Positions 22,755-30,892 of a stretch of DNA of 64,000 nt are shown piece by piece. The stretch comes from Caulobacter sp. CCUG 60055 (GTDB lineage Bacteria > Pseudomonadota > Alphaproteobacteria > Caulobacterales > Caulobacteraceae). Every line of letters begins with the position of its first letter. The stretch's first letter is position 1. Made by a program: the position numbers and the translations under genes. The notes beneath the pieces are model-generated. The model saw only the letters and a program-made list of their open reading frames with translations. It searched no databases and was not told the DNA's origin. The stretch is taken from assembly GCF_022750545.1 (NCBI RefSeq), contig NZ_PUIC01000005.1, forward strand, positions 273,581 through 337,580, read 5' to 3'.

Positions 22755-22958
22755 ATGGACTGGACCGTCACGCTGATCGCCGCCGCCGCCGCGGCCGGCT
22801 TCTGCGCCCTCTGCGGATGGCGCGGCGCCCGGCCGCCCGACGTCCACCGGGGCCCGCGCATGGTGCCCTGGCGCCTGCTGATGGTCAGCTCGGCGGTGGT
22901 GGTGCTGGTCATGCTGGTGCACCTGGCCAACCTGGCCGGCGTCAACACCGGGCGCTGA
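22755..22958 (+). CDS. Small two-helix membrane protein
   Basis: Predicted 67 residues with two hydrophobic helices (VTLIAAAAAAGFCALCGW and LLMVSSAVVVLVMLVHLANL) separated by a short basic, Pro-rich loop that ends in GPRMVPWR. The loop plus TM layout resembles short conserved membrane proteins of alphaproteobacteria. No function known. It is convergent with the MprF-like gene, 16 bases away. Confidence 0.65.
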   Translation: MDWTVTLIAAAAAAGFCALCGWRGARPPDVHRGPRMVPWRLLMVSSAVVVLVMLVHLANLAGVNTGR

Positions 22959-22974
22959 GGCCGCCGTCCGGGCC

Positions 22975-24657
22975 TCAGGCCGGCTGCGGAGCGGCCTGCG
23001 GCGCGGCGGCCTCGCCGTTCTTCTTGGGCCGCTTGGTCAGGCCCGACACGCCGCCCGAGGACAGCAGGCCGACGTCGGCCAGCAGGATCGGGATCGCCCA
23101 TTTGTGCGGAGCGGCGATGTAGCGCGGCTGCCAGACCGGGTCGTACTTGTCCTTGTAGCGGCGCACGCCCTGGAAATTGTAGATGTCCTCGCCGCGCTCG
23201 AACAACAGCCGGCCGACCCGGGACATGATCGGCGCCAGCGGCCGGTCTTCCAGCCCCGCCAGCGGGGCCATGCCGAACTCGAACGCCACATAGCCCTGCT
23301 CACGCCCCCAGGCGATCAGCTCGACGAACAGGAAGTCCATGATGTTCTTCGGCGCCTCGTCCGAATAGCGCATCAGGTCCATCGAGAAGGCGGTGCGGTC
23401 CGCCGTCGGCCACAGGGTGGCGAAGGCGACGACGGCGCCGTCCACCCGCACCAGGGCGCAGGGGAACTCGCCGACATAGCGGCGCTCGAAGCCGCCCATC
23501 GAGAACTTCTTGTCGCCGCCGGAATGGTGCGAGAGCCAGGTGTCGGAGATGCGCTCCAGCTCGTCCATCAAGGCGGCGACCTCGCCGGCCGGCAACACCT
23601 CGAAGGAGGCGCCGCTCTCGCCGGCCTTGCGCCAGTTGCGGCGCAGCACCTCGCGCTTGCGGCCTTGCAGCGAGAACGCCTCCAGCGGCACGGCGGCCGA
23701 CTCGCCGGTCTTCTGGATCGAAAAGCCCAGCTCGACCACGTCGGGCAGCAGCTCCGGCCCGATGGCGTAGACGGCCGGGCGCGCGGCGTGGGCGTCGGCC
23801 AGCTCGCGGAAGCGCCAGAGCAGCTCCATGCGCTCGTCGCGCTTGCCGACCGGCGGCCCCAGCGCGATCCACGAGCGGCCGCGCACGCCGAACATCAGAA
23901 AGCTGTCCCCCGACTGCGAGAACAGGAACCGCTTGTCGCCGAGCAGGGCCAGGTTGGCGCCCGGCTCGGCCCCCTGGGCGGCCGCCAGGATGGCGCGCAC
24001 CCGCGCGAAGTCGAAGTCCTGGTCGCCGACCACCGGCGGCGTCGCCGCCGTGGCGAACAGCCGCCAGATGCCGAACACCAGCAACAGGATCGCCGCCCCG
24101 GCCGAGGAGCGTATCGCCCGCTCGGCGTCGGCGTCCGACAGGGTGCGCCAGAAGGCCTGGTCGGCGTAGTCGGAATGCTGGAACGACCAAAGACCGAGCA
24201 GGCCCGCGCCGACGACGGCGGCCAGGGCCGACAGCATCCAGCCGGGGGTGATCTCCATCCGCGTCAGCCGCGCGCTGCGCGTGAACGCTTCGTGCAACGG
24301 GAACAGCAGCGCCAGCAGCAGCGACAGGATCACCGTCTCTTCCCAGTTGAACCCCTTGAACAGGGCCAGGACGGCGGCGAGGGCCAGCACCACCTGGGTC
24401 GCCACCCAGGCCGCGTCGAGCCGGGCCCGCAAGCCGAAGGCCAGCAGCAGCAGCACCAGGCCGAGGATGCTCGACACGAAGTGGCTGACCTCGATGATGA
24501 TGGCCGGCGCGACGCGCATCAGCATGGCGAACCGCACCGGCACCGACGGCGTCGCCCCGGAGGCCAGCAGCATCATGCCGGCGGCCAGGACCAGTATGGC
24601 CGACGCGGTCGGCGCGACCGCGAGGATCGCCGGCTTCAGTTCTCGATAGAGACGCAT
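22975..24657 (-). CDS. MprF-like membrane protein with DUF2156 (aminoacyl-phosphatidylglycerol synthase type)
   Basis: Predicted 560 residues. Six hydrophobic segments span roughly the first 210 residues, followed by a cytosolic DUF2156 acyltransferase-like domain (FLFSQSGDSFLMFG, WIALGPPVG, FEFGMAPLAGL, FQGVRRYKDKYDP), the catalytic part of MprF that transfers Lys or Ala from charged tRNA onto phosphatidylglycerol. Full-length MprF has many more TM helices forming a flippase; these are absent here. The ATG at 24657 has AGGA five bases upstream and is preferred over an ATG 12 codons earlier without such a site. Expected effect: less negative membrane surface, resistance to cationic peptides or acid. 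Confidence 0.82.
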   Translation of the reverse strand: MRLYRELKPAILAVAPTASAILVLAAGMMLLASGATPSVPVRFAMLMRVAPAIIIEVSHFVSSILGLVLLLLAFGLRARLDAAWVATQVVLALAAVLALFKGFNWEETVILSLLLALLFPLHEAFTRSARLTRMEITPGWMLSALAAVVGAGLLGLWSFQHSDYADQAFWRTLSDADAERAIRSSAGAAILLLVFGIWRLFATAATPPVVGDQDFDFARVRAILAAAQGAEPGANLALLGDKRFLFSQSGDSFLMFGVRGRSWIALGPPVGKRDERMELLWRFRELADAHAARPAVYAIGPELLPDVVELGFSIQKTGESAAVPLEAFSLQGRKREVLRRNWRKAGESGASFEVLPAGEVAALMDELERISDTWLSHHSGGDKKFSMGGFERRYVGEFPCALVRVDGAVVAFATLWPTADRTAFSMDLMRYSDEAPKNIMDFLFVELIAWGREQGYVAFEFGMAPLAGLEDRPLAPIMSRVGRLLFERGEDIYNFQGVRRYKDKYDPVWQPRYIAAPHKWAIPILLADVGLLSSGGVSGLTKRPKKNGEAAAPQAAPQPA

Positions 24658-24834
24658 TCGAATCCTGTAGGCGTCCAACCCGGACGCAATCATAGCGCGA
24701 CTGGCGCGGCCTTTTCATGGCCCCGGACGAGCGCCCCCGCCCCGGCGCCGAACATTCGTTTGAATCGCCTTGCCCTGCCGGACGGCGACGCTAAGGTGAC
24801 CATAACAATCCAAAACGATTTTTGGGAGCGCCCG

Positions 24835-26028
24835 ATGGCCGATCTGGAAGCCTTCCGCAACGAGGCGCGCTCGTGGCTGGAAGCCAACTACCCGCCCTCG
24901 CTCAAGACGCCGATGACCGAGGACGAGGCGCCGTGGGGCGGCCGCAAGGCCGTCTACAAGAACCCCGACATCAAGCTGTGGATGGACCGCATGGCCTCGC
25001 GCGGGTGGACCGCCCCGACCTGGCCCAAGGAATACGGCGGCGGCGGCCTGACCGGCGAGGAGGCCAAGGTGCTGGAGCAGGAGCTGCGCCGCATCAAGGC
25101 CCGCCCGGCCCTGATGTCGTTCGGCGTCTGGATGCTGGGCCCGGTGCTGCTCGAATACGCCAACGAGGCGCAGAAGAAGGAATACCTGCCCAAGATCGTC
25201 CGCGGCGAGATCCGCTGGTGCCAGGGCTATTCCGAACCGGGCGCGGGCTCGGACCTCGCCGGCCTGCAGACCAAGTGCGAGGACAAGGGCGACCACTACC
25301 TGATCAACGGCCAGAAGATCTGGACCTCCTACGCCGATCAGGCCGACTGGATCTTCTGCCTGGTGCGCACCGACACCAGCAAGAAGCACGAGGGCATCAG
25401 CTTCGTGCTGTTCGACATGACCACCCCCGGCGTCGAAGCGCGGCCGATCAAGCTGATCTCGGGCTCCTCGCCGTTCTGCGAGACCTTCTTCACCGACGTG
25501 AAGGTGCCGAAGGCTCAGCTGGTGGGCGCGCTGAACAAGGGCTGGGACATCGCCAAGCGGCTGTTGCAGTACGAGCGCCAGAACATCTCGGCCGGCGGCT
25601 TCGGCGGAACCGGCGGCGGCCTGGAGATCGAGGACATCGCCAAGAAGTACGTCGGGACCGACGCGGACGGCCGCCTGGCCGACCACGACCTGCGCGCGCG
25701 CCTCGCGGCCCACAGGATGGAGGCCAAGGCCTTCGCCCTGACCGTCCGCCGCGTCGAGCAGGAGCTGCGCGCCGGCAAGGGCCTGTCGCCGGCCACCTCG
25801 ATCATCAAGTACGCCGCCGCCAAGCTGAACCAGGACCGTTCGGAACTGGTGGTCGAGGCCATAGGCTTGCAGGGACTGGGCTGGTCGGGCGAAGGCTTCA
25901 GCCCGCGCGAAATCGGCGAGACCCGCGCCTGGCTGCGCTCGAAGGGCAACTCGATCGAGGGCGGCACCAGCGAGGTCAACCTCAACGTCGTCGCCAAGCG
26001 CGTGCTCGGCCTCCTGGACCATCAGTAG
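24835..26028 (+). CDS. Acyl-CoA dehydrogenase (first of a pair)
   Basis: Predicted 397 residues, flavoprotein fold: N-terminal helices, the FAD/substrate segment RWCQGYSEPGAGSDLAGLQT, then INGQKIWTS, and C-terminal helices ending GGTSEVNLNVVAKRVLGL. GGGAG precedes the ATG. It starts a three-gene operon with a DsbA-fold isomerase and a second acyl-CoA dehydrogenase. Such pairs often form heteromeric dehydrogenases acting on bulky (steroid or branched) acyl-CoAs; that role here is an inference. Confidence 0.9.
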   Translation: MADLEAFRNEARSWLEANYPPSLKTPMTEDEAPWGGRKAVYKNPDIKLWMDRMASRGWTAPTWPKEYGGGGLTGEEAKVLEQELRRIKARPALMSFGVWMLGPVLLEYANEAQKKEYLPKIVRGEIRWCQGYSEPGAGSDLAGLQTKCEDKGDHYLINGQKIWTSYADQADWIFCLVRTDTSKKHEGISFVLFDMTTPGVEARPIKLISGSSPFCETFFTDVKVPKAQLVGALNKGWDIAKRLLQYERQNISAGGFGGTGGGLEIEDIAKKYVGTDADGRLADHDLRARLAAHRMEAKAFALTVRRVEQELRAGKGLSPATSIIKYAAAKLNQDRSELVVEAIGLQGLGWSGEGFSPREIGETRAWLRSKGNSIEGGTSEVNLNVVAKRVLGLLDHQ

Positions 26029-26036
26029 ACCCGGCC

Positions 26037-26654
26037 ATGCTCGAATTCTGGTACGAGTTCGCCTCGACCTATTCCTACCCGACGGCGATGCGCATCGACG
26101 ACGCGGCGGCGGCGGCGGGGGTTACGGTGCGCTGGCGGCCGTTCCTGCTGGGGCCGCTGTTCCGCGACCAGCAGGGGCTGGACGACAGCCCGTTCAACGC
26201 CGCCCCGGTCAAGGGCCGCTACATGTGGCGCGACCTGGAGCGGGTCTGCGGCGAGGCCGGCCTGGCCTTCCATCGCCCCACCGCCTTTCCCCGCGACAGC
26301 CTGCTGCCGGCCCGCGTCGCCCTGGCCGGCGACGGCCAGGACTGGACGCGCGCCTTCGCCCGCTCGGTCTACGAAGCCAACTTCGTCCACGACCAGGACA
26401 TCGCCTCGCCCGAGACGCTGGCCCCGCTGATCGCGGCGGCCGGCGGCGATCCGGCGACGGCCCTGGGCGCCGCGCGCGGCGAGCCGGTCAAGGCCGCCCT
26501 GCGCGCCAATGTCGAGGAGGCCGCCGCCCACGGGGTGTTCGGCAGCCCGAGCTTCATCACCCAGGACGGCGAGCTGTTCTGGGGCAACGACCGGCTGGAG
26601 CAGGCCCTGGAATGGGCCGCCCGCCGCCACGACGTCCAGGGAGAGTACGCCTGA
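26037..26654 (+). CDS. DsbA-fold 2-hydroxychromene-2-carboxylate isomerase family protein
   Basis: Predicted 205 residues. The N-terminal WYEFASTYSYP replaces the CxxC of DsbA with the Ser-type site of kappa-class GST/HCCA isomerases; the cis-Pro segment is GVFGSPSFI. Family members use glutathione to isomerise aromatic ring-cleavage products. Eight bases after the first dehydrogenase and overlapping the second by ATGA, it is in one operon with them. Aromatic catabolism is one option; a general thiol-dependent isomerase is another. Confidence 0.85.
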   Translation: MLEFWYEFASTYSYPTAMRIDDAAAAAGVTVRWRPFLLGPLFRDQQGLDDSPFNAAPVKGRYMWRDLERVCGEAGLAFHRPTAFPRDSLLPARVALAGDGQDWTRAFARSVYEANFVHDQDIASPETLAPLIAAAGGDPATALGAARGEPVKAALRANVEEAAAHGVFGSPSFITQDGELFWGNDRLEQALEWAARRHDVQGEYA

Positions 26655-27790
26655 TGGCCATCCTGACCGAAGAACAGACCATGCTGCGCGACGCCGCCCG
26701 CGACTGGGTCCAGGCGCGATCGCCGGTCGGCGCCTTCCGCAAGCTGCGCGATTCGGGCGATGGCGCGGGCTACGACCCGGCGCTCTGGCGCGAGATGGGC
26801 GAGATGGGCTGGACCGGGGTGATCGTGCCCGAGGCCCACGGCGGCTCCGAATTCGGTTATCTGGGCCTGGGCCTGGTGCTGGAGGAGACCGGCAGGACGC
26901 TGACCGCCTCGCCGCTGCTGTCCACCGCCCTGACGGCGGCCTCGGCGCTGCTGATCGGCGGCTCGGAGGCCCAGAAGGAGGAATGGCTGTCGCAGATCGC
27001 CGCCGGCGCGATCGTCGCCGCCCTGGCGGTCGACGAGCATGCGCACCACGCCCCGGAGAAGACCGCCCTGACGGCGGTGAAGTCCGGGCGCGGCTGGACC
27101 CTGAACGGCGGCAAGGCGTTCGTGCCGGAAGGCGGCGCGGCCGACCTGATCGTGGTCGCCGCCCGCACCGCCGGCCAGCCGGGCGACGCCGACGGCCTGA
27201 CCCTGTTCCTGGTCCAGGGCGACGCCGACGGCCTGACGCGCACGGCGCTGAAGACCGCCGACAGCCGCGGCTACGCCAACCTGACCTTCAAGGACGTGAC
27301 CGTCGCCGAGACCGCCGTCCTGGGCGAGGCGGGCGGCGGCTGGCCGATCCTGGAAGAGACCCTGGACCGCGCCCGCGCCGGCCTCGCCGCCGAGATGCTG
27401 GGGACGGCCGCCCAGGCCTTCGACGTCACGCTGGACTATCTGAAGACCCGCACCCAGTTCGGCCAGGCCATCGGGACCTTCCAGGCCCTGCAGCATCGCG
27501 CCGCCAAGCTGTACACCGAGCTGGAGCTGACCCGCTCCTGCGTCGAGGCGGCGCTGGAGGCCATCGACAACGGCTCCGCCGACGCCGGGGCCCTGGCCTC
27601 TCTGGCCAAGGCCAAGGCCGGCGAGACCCTGCACCTGGCGTCGAATGAGATGGTCCAGATGCACGGCGGCGTCGGCATGACCGACGCCCACGACGCCGGC
27701 CTCTATCTGAAGCGGGCCCGGGCCGCCGAGGCGATCTACGGAGGCGCGTCCTATCACCGCGACCGCTACGCCCGGCTGCTCGGCTTCTGA
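26654..27790 (+). CDS. Acyl-CoA dehydrogenase (second of a pair)
   Basis: Predicted 378 residues, diverged acyl-CoA dehydrogenase. Recognisable segments are MGWTGVIVPEAHGGSEFGYLG (given by GVIVPEAHGG), TRTQFGQAIGTFQALQH and the C-terminal MHGGVGMTDAHD. The FAD-binding central sheet is present but the canonical TEPxAGSD segment is weak (LAVDEHAHHAP), so it may be the non-catalytic partner of the first dehydrogenase. ATGA overlap with the isomerase gene indicates coupled translation. Confidence 0.88.
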   Translation: MAILTEEQTMLRDAARDWVQARSPVGAFRKLRDSGDGAGYDPALWREMGEMGWTGVIVPEAHGGSEFGYLGLGLVLEETGRTLTASPLLSTALTAASALLIGGSEAQKEEWLSQIAAGAIVAALAVDEHAHHAPEKTALTAVKSGRGWTLNGGKAFVPEGGAADLIVVAARTAGQPGDADGLTLFLVQGDADGLTRTALKTADSRGYANLTFKDVTVAETAVLGEAGGGWPILEETLDRARAGLAAEMLGTAAQAFDVTLDYLKTRTQFGQAIGTFQALQHRAAKLYTELELTRSCVEAALEAIDNGSADAGALASLAKAKAGETLHLASNEMVQMHGGVGMTDAHDAGLYLKRARAAEAIYGGASYHRDRYARLLGF

Positions 27791-27897
27791 AAATGGGGCG
27801 TCAGGCGCGATTGAGCGCCTCGGAAGCCGCCGCCGCAAGTTGAACCCCGATCCGAGCCCCTGTAGAGTAAGACGCTAGGGGTCACTGGGGTTTATCC

Positions 27898-28857
27898 ATG
27901 AAGAAAATTGTTTCCGCCCTCGCCTGCGGCGCGGTGTTCGTCAGCCTGCTCTCGACGCCGGCCTACGCCCAGTACGGCATGGACAAGAAGGGCCCGAAGA
28001 ACGCGGCCACGCCGGAACTGCCGCACTGCGACCGGCCCCTGGGCACGGCGGCGGTGCAGGAGCCGCAGAACCGCTGGTGGCTGCAGTACAACCTGTCCAG
28101 CCCCGAGGCGCTGCTGAAGCTGTTCGCCGCCCGCTCGGGCTGCCTGCGCATCGTCGACCGCAACGGCGGCCTGGCCATGCGCCAGACCGAATCCGCCCTG
28201 GGCCAGACCGGCGACCTGCGTCGCGGATCGAACGTCGGCCGGGGCCAGGTGGCGGCCGCCGACTACTTCCTGATCCCCGACATCGCCAATTCGAACTCCA
28301 ATTCGGGCGGCAACGCCATCGGCGCCATCGCCGGCAGCCTGCTGCCCGGCGGCTTCGGCGCCCTGGCCGGCGGCCTGCGCACCAAGAAGTCGGAAGCGCA
28401 CACGCTGATCACCCTGGTCGACGCGCGCACCACCGAGCAGCTCTACGTGGCCGAGGGCGTGTCGCAGAAGACCGACATCGGCTTCGGCGGCGGCGGCGGC
28501 CTCGGCGGCACCACCGGCTTCGGAGCCCTGGCCGGCGGCGGCTATTCCGACACCGACATCGGCAAGGTGATCTCGGGCGCCTACTTCAACGCCTATATCG
28601 ACCTGGTCAACTACATCCGCTCCAGCCACGCGCCGGCGGCGGGAACCGCCTCGGCCAACGCCGGCTCGCAGGCCTACACCGTCAAGTCGAACCAGGTCCT
28701 GCGCTCCACGCCCTCGACCCAGGGCAAGGCGGTGCTGACCTTCCACGCCGGCGACATGGCCTATCCCACCGGTCAGAAGAACGGCATCTGGTGGCAGGTC
28801 GACGACGAGAACGGCAACCGCGGCTGGATCTCCTCGGCCTTCCTGACGCCGCGCTGA
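27898..28857 (+). CDS. Secreted CsgG-like protein with C-terminal SH3 domain
   Basis: Predicted 319 residues with a Sec signal peptide (KKIVSALACGAVFVSLLSTPAYA). Residues about 50-240 resemble the CsgG/curli-assembly fold (SPEALLKLFAARSGCLRIVDR, then ADYFLIPDI and VDARTTEQLYVAEG), with a Gly-rich insert GGLGGTTGFGALAGGG. The C-terminal 65 residues (YTVKSNQVLRSTPSTQGK... GNRGWISSAFL) are a bacterial SH3 domain, typical for peptidoglycan binding. No lipobox Cys follows the signal peptide, so this is not a classic CsgG lipoprotein. Probably an envelope-associated periplasmic protein. Confidence 0.72.
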   Translation: MKKIVSALACGAVFVSLLSTPAYAQYGMDKKGPKNAATPELPHCDRPLGTAAVQEPQNRWWLQYNLSSPEALLKLFAARSGCLRIVDRNGGLAMRQTESALGQTGDLRRGSNVGRGQVAAADYFLIPDIANSNSNSGGNAIGAIAGSLLPGGFGALAGGLRTKKSEAHTLITLVDARTTEQLYVAEGVSQKTDIGFGGGGGLGGTTGFGALAGGGYSDTDIGKVISGAYFNAYIDLVNYIRSSHAPAAGTASANAGSQAYTVKSNQVLRSTPSTQGKAVLTFHAGDMAYPTGQKNGIWWQVDDENGNRGWISSAFLTPR

Positions 28858-28924
28858 TCGGCGAACGGCCGGGCGGCGCACCGCCCCCGGCCGTCTTCGC
28901 TCGCCTCGGGCCACCACCCATGCG

Positions 28925-28949
28925 GGAATAGGGCTGGACATCCCGCGTT
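28925..28949 (+). promoter_or_regulatory. One-mismatch EcfG/SigT-like promoter (GGAAT-N16-CGTT)
   Basis: GGAAT at 28925-28929 and CGTT at 28946-28949, spacing 16, lie 37 bases before the proposed start of the LuxR-type gene. The alphaproteobacterial general-stress sigma consensus is GGAAC-N16/17-CGTT, so one base differs. At this base composition about one such near-match is expected by chance in the intergenic sequence of the window, so it is weak on its own. Confidence 0.3.
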
Positions 28950-28986
28950 CCGAGCGGGCATTGTCGAGGGCCTGTGTTTCCTCGAT

Positions 28987-29721
28987 TTGCGGCGCATCGT
29001 GCCTTCCGACCTAGCCGCCCTGGTTCGCTTCATCGAACGCGCGCCCAGATGTGAACCTCTTGAAGCGCTGAACGAAGAGTTCGCCCTGCTGGTCGAACGC
29101 TTCGGCGTCAGGTGGTTCAACTATGTCCACGTCGCCGACCTGATGTCGCCGCCGGCGCCGCGAACCCTGTTCGGCCGGCCGGACAGCTTCTGGAGCGACC
29201 ACTACAACGCCAAGCGCTACTTCGAGGTCGATCCCTGCGTGCCCAGGGCCCTGGCCGGCGGCGGCGACTTCACCTGGACCGAGGCCCGGCGCGGCGCGGA
29301 AGACCCCCGCGTCGCCCGCATGTTCGACGAGGCGCGCGAGGCCGGCCCGGCCGAGGGGCTGATCATCCCGATCCGCGAGGCCACCGGCGCGGTGACCGCC
29401 ATGCGGCTGATGACGGTGGCGCCGGACTTCACGCCCACCACCCGCTCGATCCTGCACATCGCCACCCACGCCTATGTCGGCCGCGGCCGGCGCCTGATGA
29501 GCGCCGACGCGCCGCCGCGCGACTGCCCGCTCTCGCCGCGCGAGATCGAGTGCCTGACCTGGGCCAGCCAGGGCAAGACGGCGTGGGAGACCGGCCGCAT
29601 CCTCGACCTGTCGGCCGCGACGGTGCAGAAGCACATGGACAACGCCAAGCTGAAGCTGGGCGTCAACAGCCGCATGCTGGCCGTGCTGGAGGCGCTCAAG
29701 CACGGCTGGCTGGCCGGCTGA
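28987..29721 (+). CDS. LuxR-family transcriptional regulator with autoinducer-binding-like domain
   Basis: Predicted 244 residues. The N-terminal region has the LuxR ligand-domain pattern (WFNYVHVAD, FWSDHYNAKRYFEVDP, DFTWTE), with the conserved Trp, Tyr and Asp of acyl-homoserine-lactone pockets; the C terminus is a LuxR HTH (LSPREIECLTWASQGKTAWETG). No luxI-type synthase gene is in the window, so it is a LuxR solo here. The start is unsure: a TTG at 28987 or a GTG at 28999, neither with a good ribosome binding site. Confidence 0.82.
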   Translation: MRRIVPSDLAALVRFIERAPRCEPLEALNEEFALLVERFGVRWFNYVHVADLMSPPAPRTLFGRPDSFWSDHYNAKRYFEVDPCVPRALAGGGDFTWTEARRGAEDPRVARMFDEAREAGPAEGLIIPIREATGAVTAMRLMTVAPDFTPTTRSILHIATHAYVGRGRRLMSADAPPRDCPLSPREIECLTWASQGKTAWETGRILDLSAATVQKHMDNAKLKLGVNSRMLAVLEALKHGWLAG

Positions 29722-29741
29722 GGACGAACGCCGCGACCGCA

Positions 29742-29767
29742 GGAACCTGGCCTTGCGCGCCGCCGTT
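29742..29767 (+). promoter_or_regulatory. EcfG/SigT-type general stress promoter upstream of the SDR gene
   Basis: GGAAC at 29742-29746 and CGTT at 29764-29767, 17 bases apart, match the general-stress ECF sigma consensus (GGAAC-N16/17-CGTT) exactly. The -10 element ends 30 bases before the ATG of the SDR gene, correctly oriented. Confidence 0.7.
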
Positions 29768-29797
29768 CCTAAATGAGGTCGCCAACGGAGCCGCGTA

Positions 29798-30886
29798 ATG
29801 AAGCTGAAACTGAAGCCGCTGAACGAACAGGTCGTCGTCATCACCGGGGCGACCTCGGGGATCGGCCTGTCGACGGCCCGCGCGGCGGCCCAGCGCGGCG
29901 CCCGGCTGCTGCTGGTCGCGCGCAACGCCGAGGCGCTGAAGGCCGTGTGCGACGACCTGACCGCCAAGGGCGCCAAGGCCGACTACTGCGTCGCCGACGT
30001 CGGCGACCAGAGCCAGGTCCGCGCCGTGGTGCAGACCGCCCTCGACCGCTTCGGCGGCTTCGACGCCTGGGTCAACAACGCCGGGGTGTCGATCTTCGGC
30101 CATATCACCGACACCCCGGTCGAGGACCAGCGCCGGCTGATGGAGACCAACTATTGGGGCGTGGTCTACGGCTCGCTGGCGGCGGTCGAGCATTTCAAGA
30201 CCCGCGACGGCGGCGGCGCCCTGATCAACATCGGTTCGGTGCTGGGCGACCTGGCGGTGCCGCTGAAGGGGCCCTATTGCGCCTCCAAGCACGCGGTCAG
30301 GGCGTTCACCAACGCCCTGCGCCTGGAGATGATCGAGCAGAAGGCCCCGGTGTCGGTGACGCTGATCAAGCCCTCGGCGGTCGATACGCCCTACAAGGAC
30401 CACGCCCGCAACCTGACCGGCGCGCCGGTGCGCAACCCGCCGCCGGTCTACGCCACGCCGCTGGTGGCCCAGGCGGTGCTGTACGCCGCCGAGCACCGCA
30501 CGCGCGAGATCACCATCGGCGCCGGCGGCCGGCTGGTCGCGGCCCTGGCCGGGCTGGCGCCGTTCGCGGCCGACCCCCTGCTGGCCTGGTTCACGCCGAT
30601 GCTCAATCGCGACAAGGCCGGACGGCGGCGGGTCGTGGGCGACAACCTGCATCAGCCCGGCGGCGACCTGCGCGAGCGGTCGTTCTACAAGGACGTGCGC
30701 GAGACCAGCCTCTACACCGCCGCCCAGATGCGGCCCAAGGCCGTCCTCGCCCTGGCGGTCCTGGCCGGCGCGGCGGCGGGGCTGGCCTTCGCCCTGGGGC
30801 GGCGGCGAGGCCCTGCGCCAGCCGTCGCCAAAGCCCGGGCGCAGCCGGACGCTTCGCCGGCCAGGGCCGTCAGGGCCAGGGCCTGA
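29798..30886 (+). CDS. SDR family oxidoreductase with C-terminal membrane-anchoring extension
   Basis: Predicted 362 residues. Rossmann dinucleotide-binding GATSGIGLST, NNAGVSIFG, and active site Tyr/Lys in YCASKHA. After the catalytic domain (about 250 residues) there is an extension with a hydrophobic segment (AVLALAVLAGAAAGLAFALG) followed by an Arg-rich tail, suggesting a C-terminal membrane anchor. SDRs of this long form are common in general-stress regulons of alphaproteobacteria, consistent with the exact SigT-like promoter. Substrate unknown. Convergent with the kinase gene, 6 bases apart. Confidence 0.88.
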   Translation: MKLKLKPLNEQVVVITGATSGIGLSTARAAAQRGARLLLVARNAEALKAVCDDLTAKGAKADYCVADVGDQSQVRAVVQTALDRFGGFDAWVNNAGVSIFGHITDTPVEDQRRLMETNYWGVVYGSLAAVEHFKTRDGGGALINIGSVLGDLAVPLKGPYCASKHAVRAFTNALRLEMIEQKAPVSVTLIKPSAVDTPYKDHARNLTGAPVRNPPPVYATPLVAQAVLYAAEHRTREITIGAGGRLVAALAGLAPFAADPLLAWFTPMLNRDKAGRRRVVGDNLHQPGGDLRERSFYKDVRETSLYTAAQMRPKAVLALAVLAGAAAGLAFALGRRRGPAPAVAKARAQPDASPARAVRARA

Positions 30887-30892
30887 GCCCGG

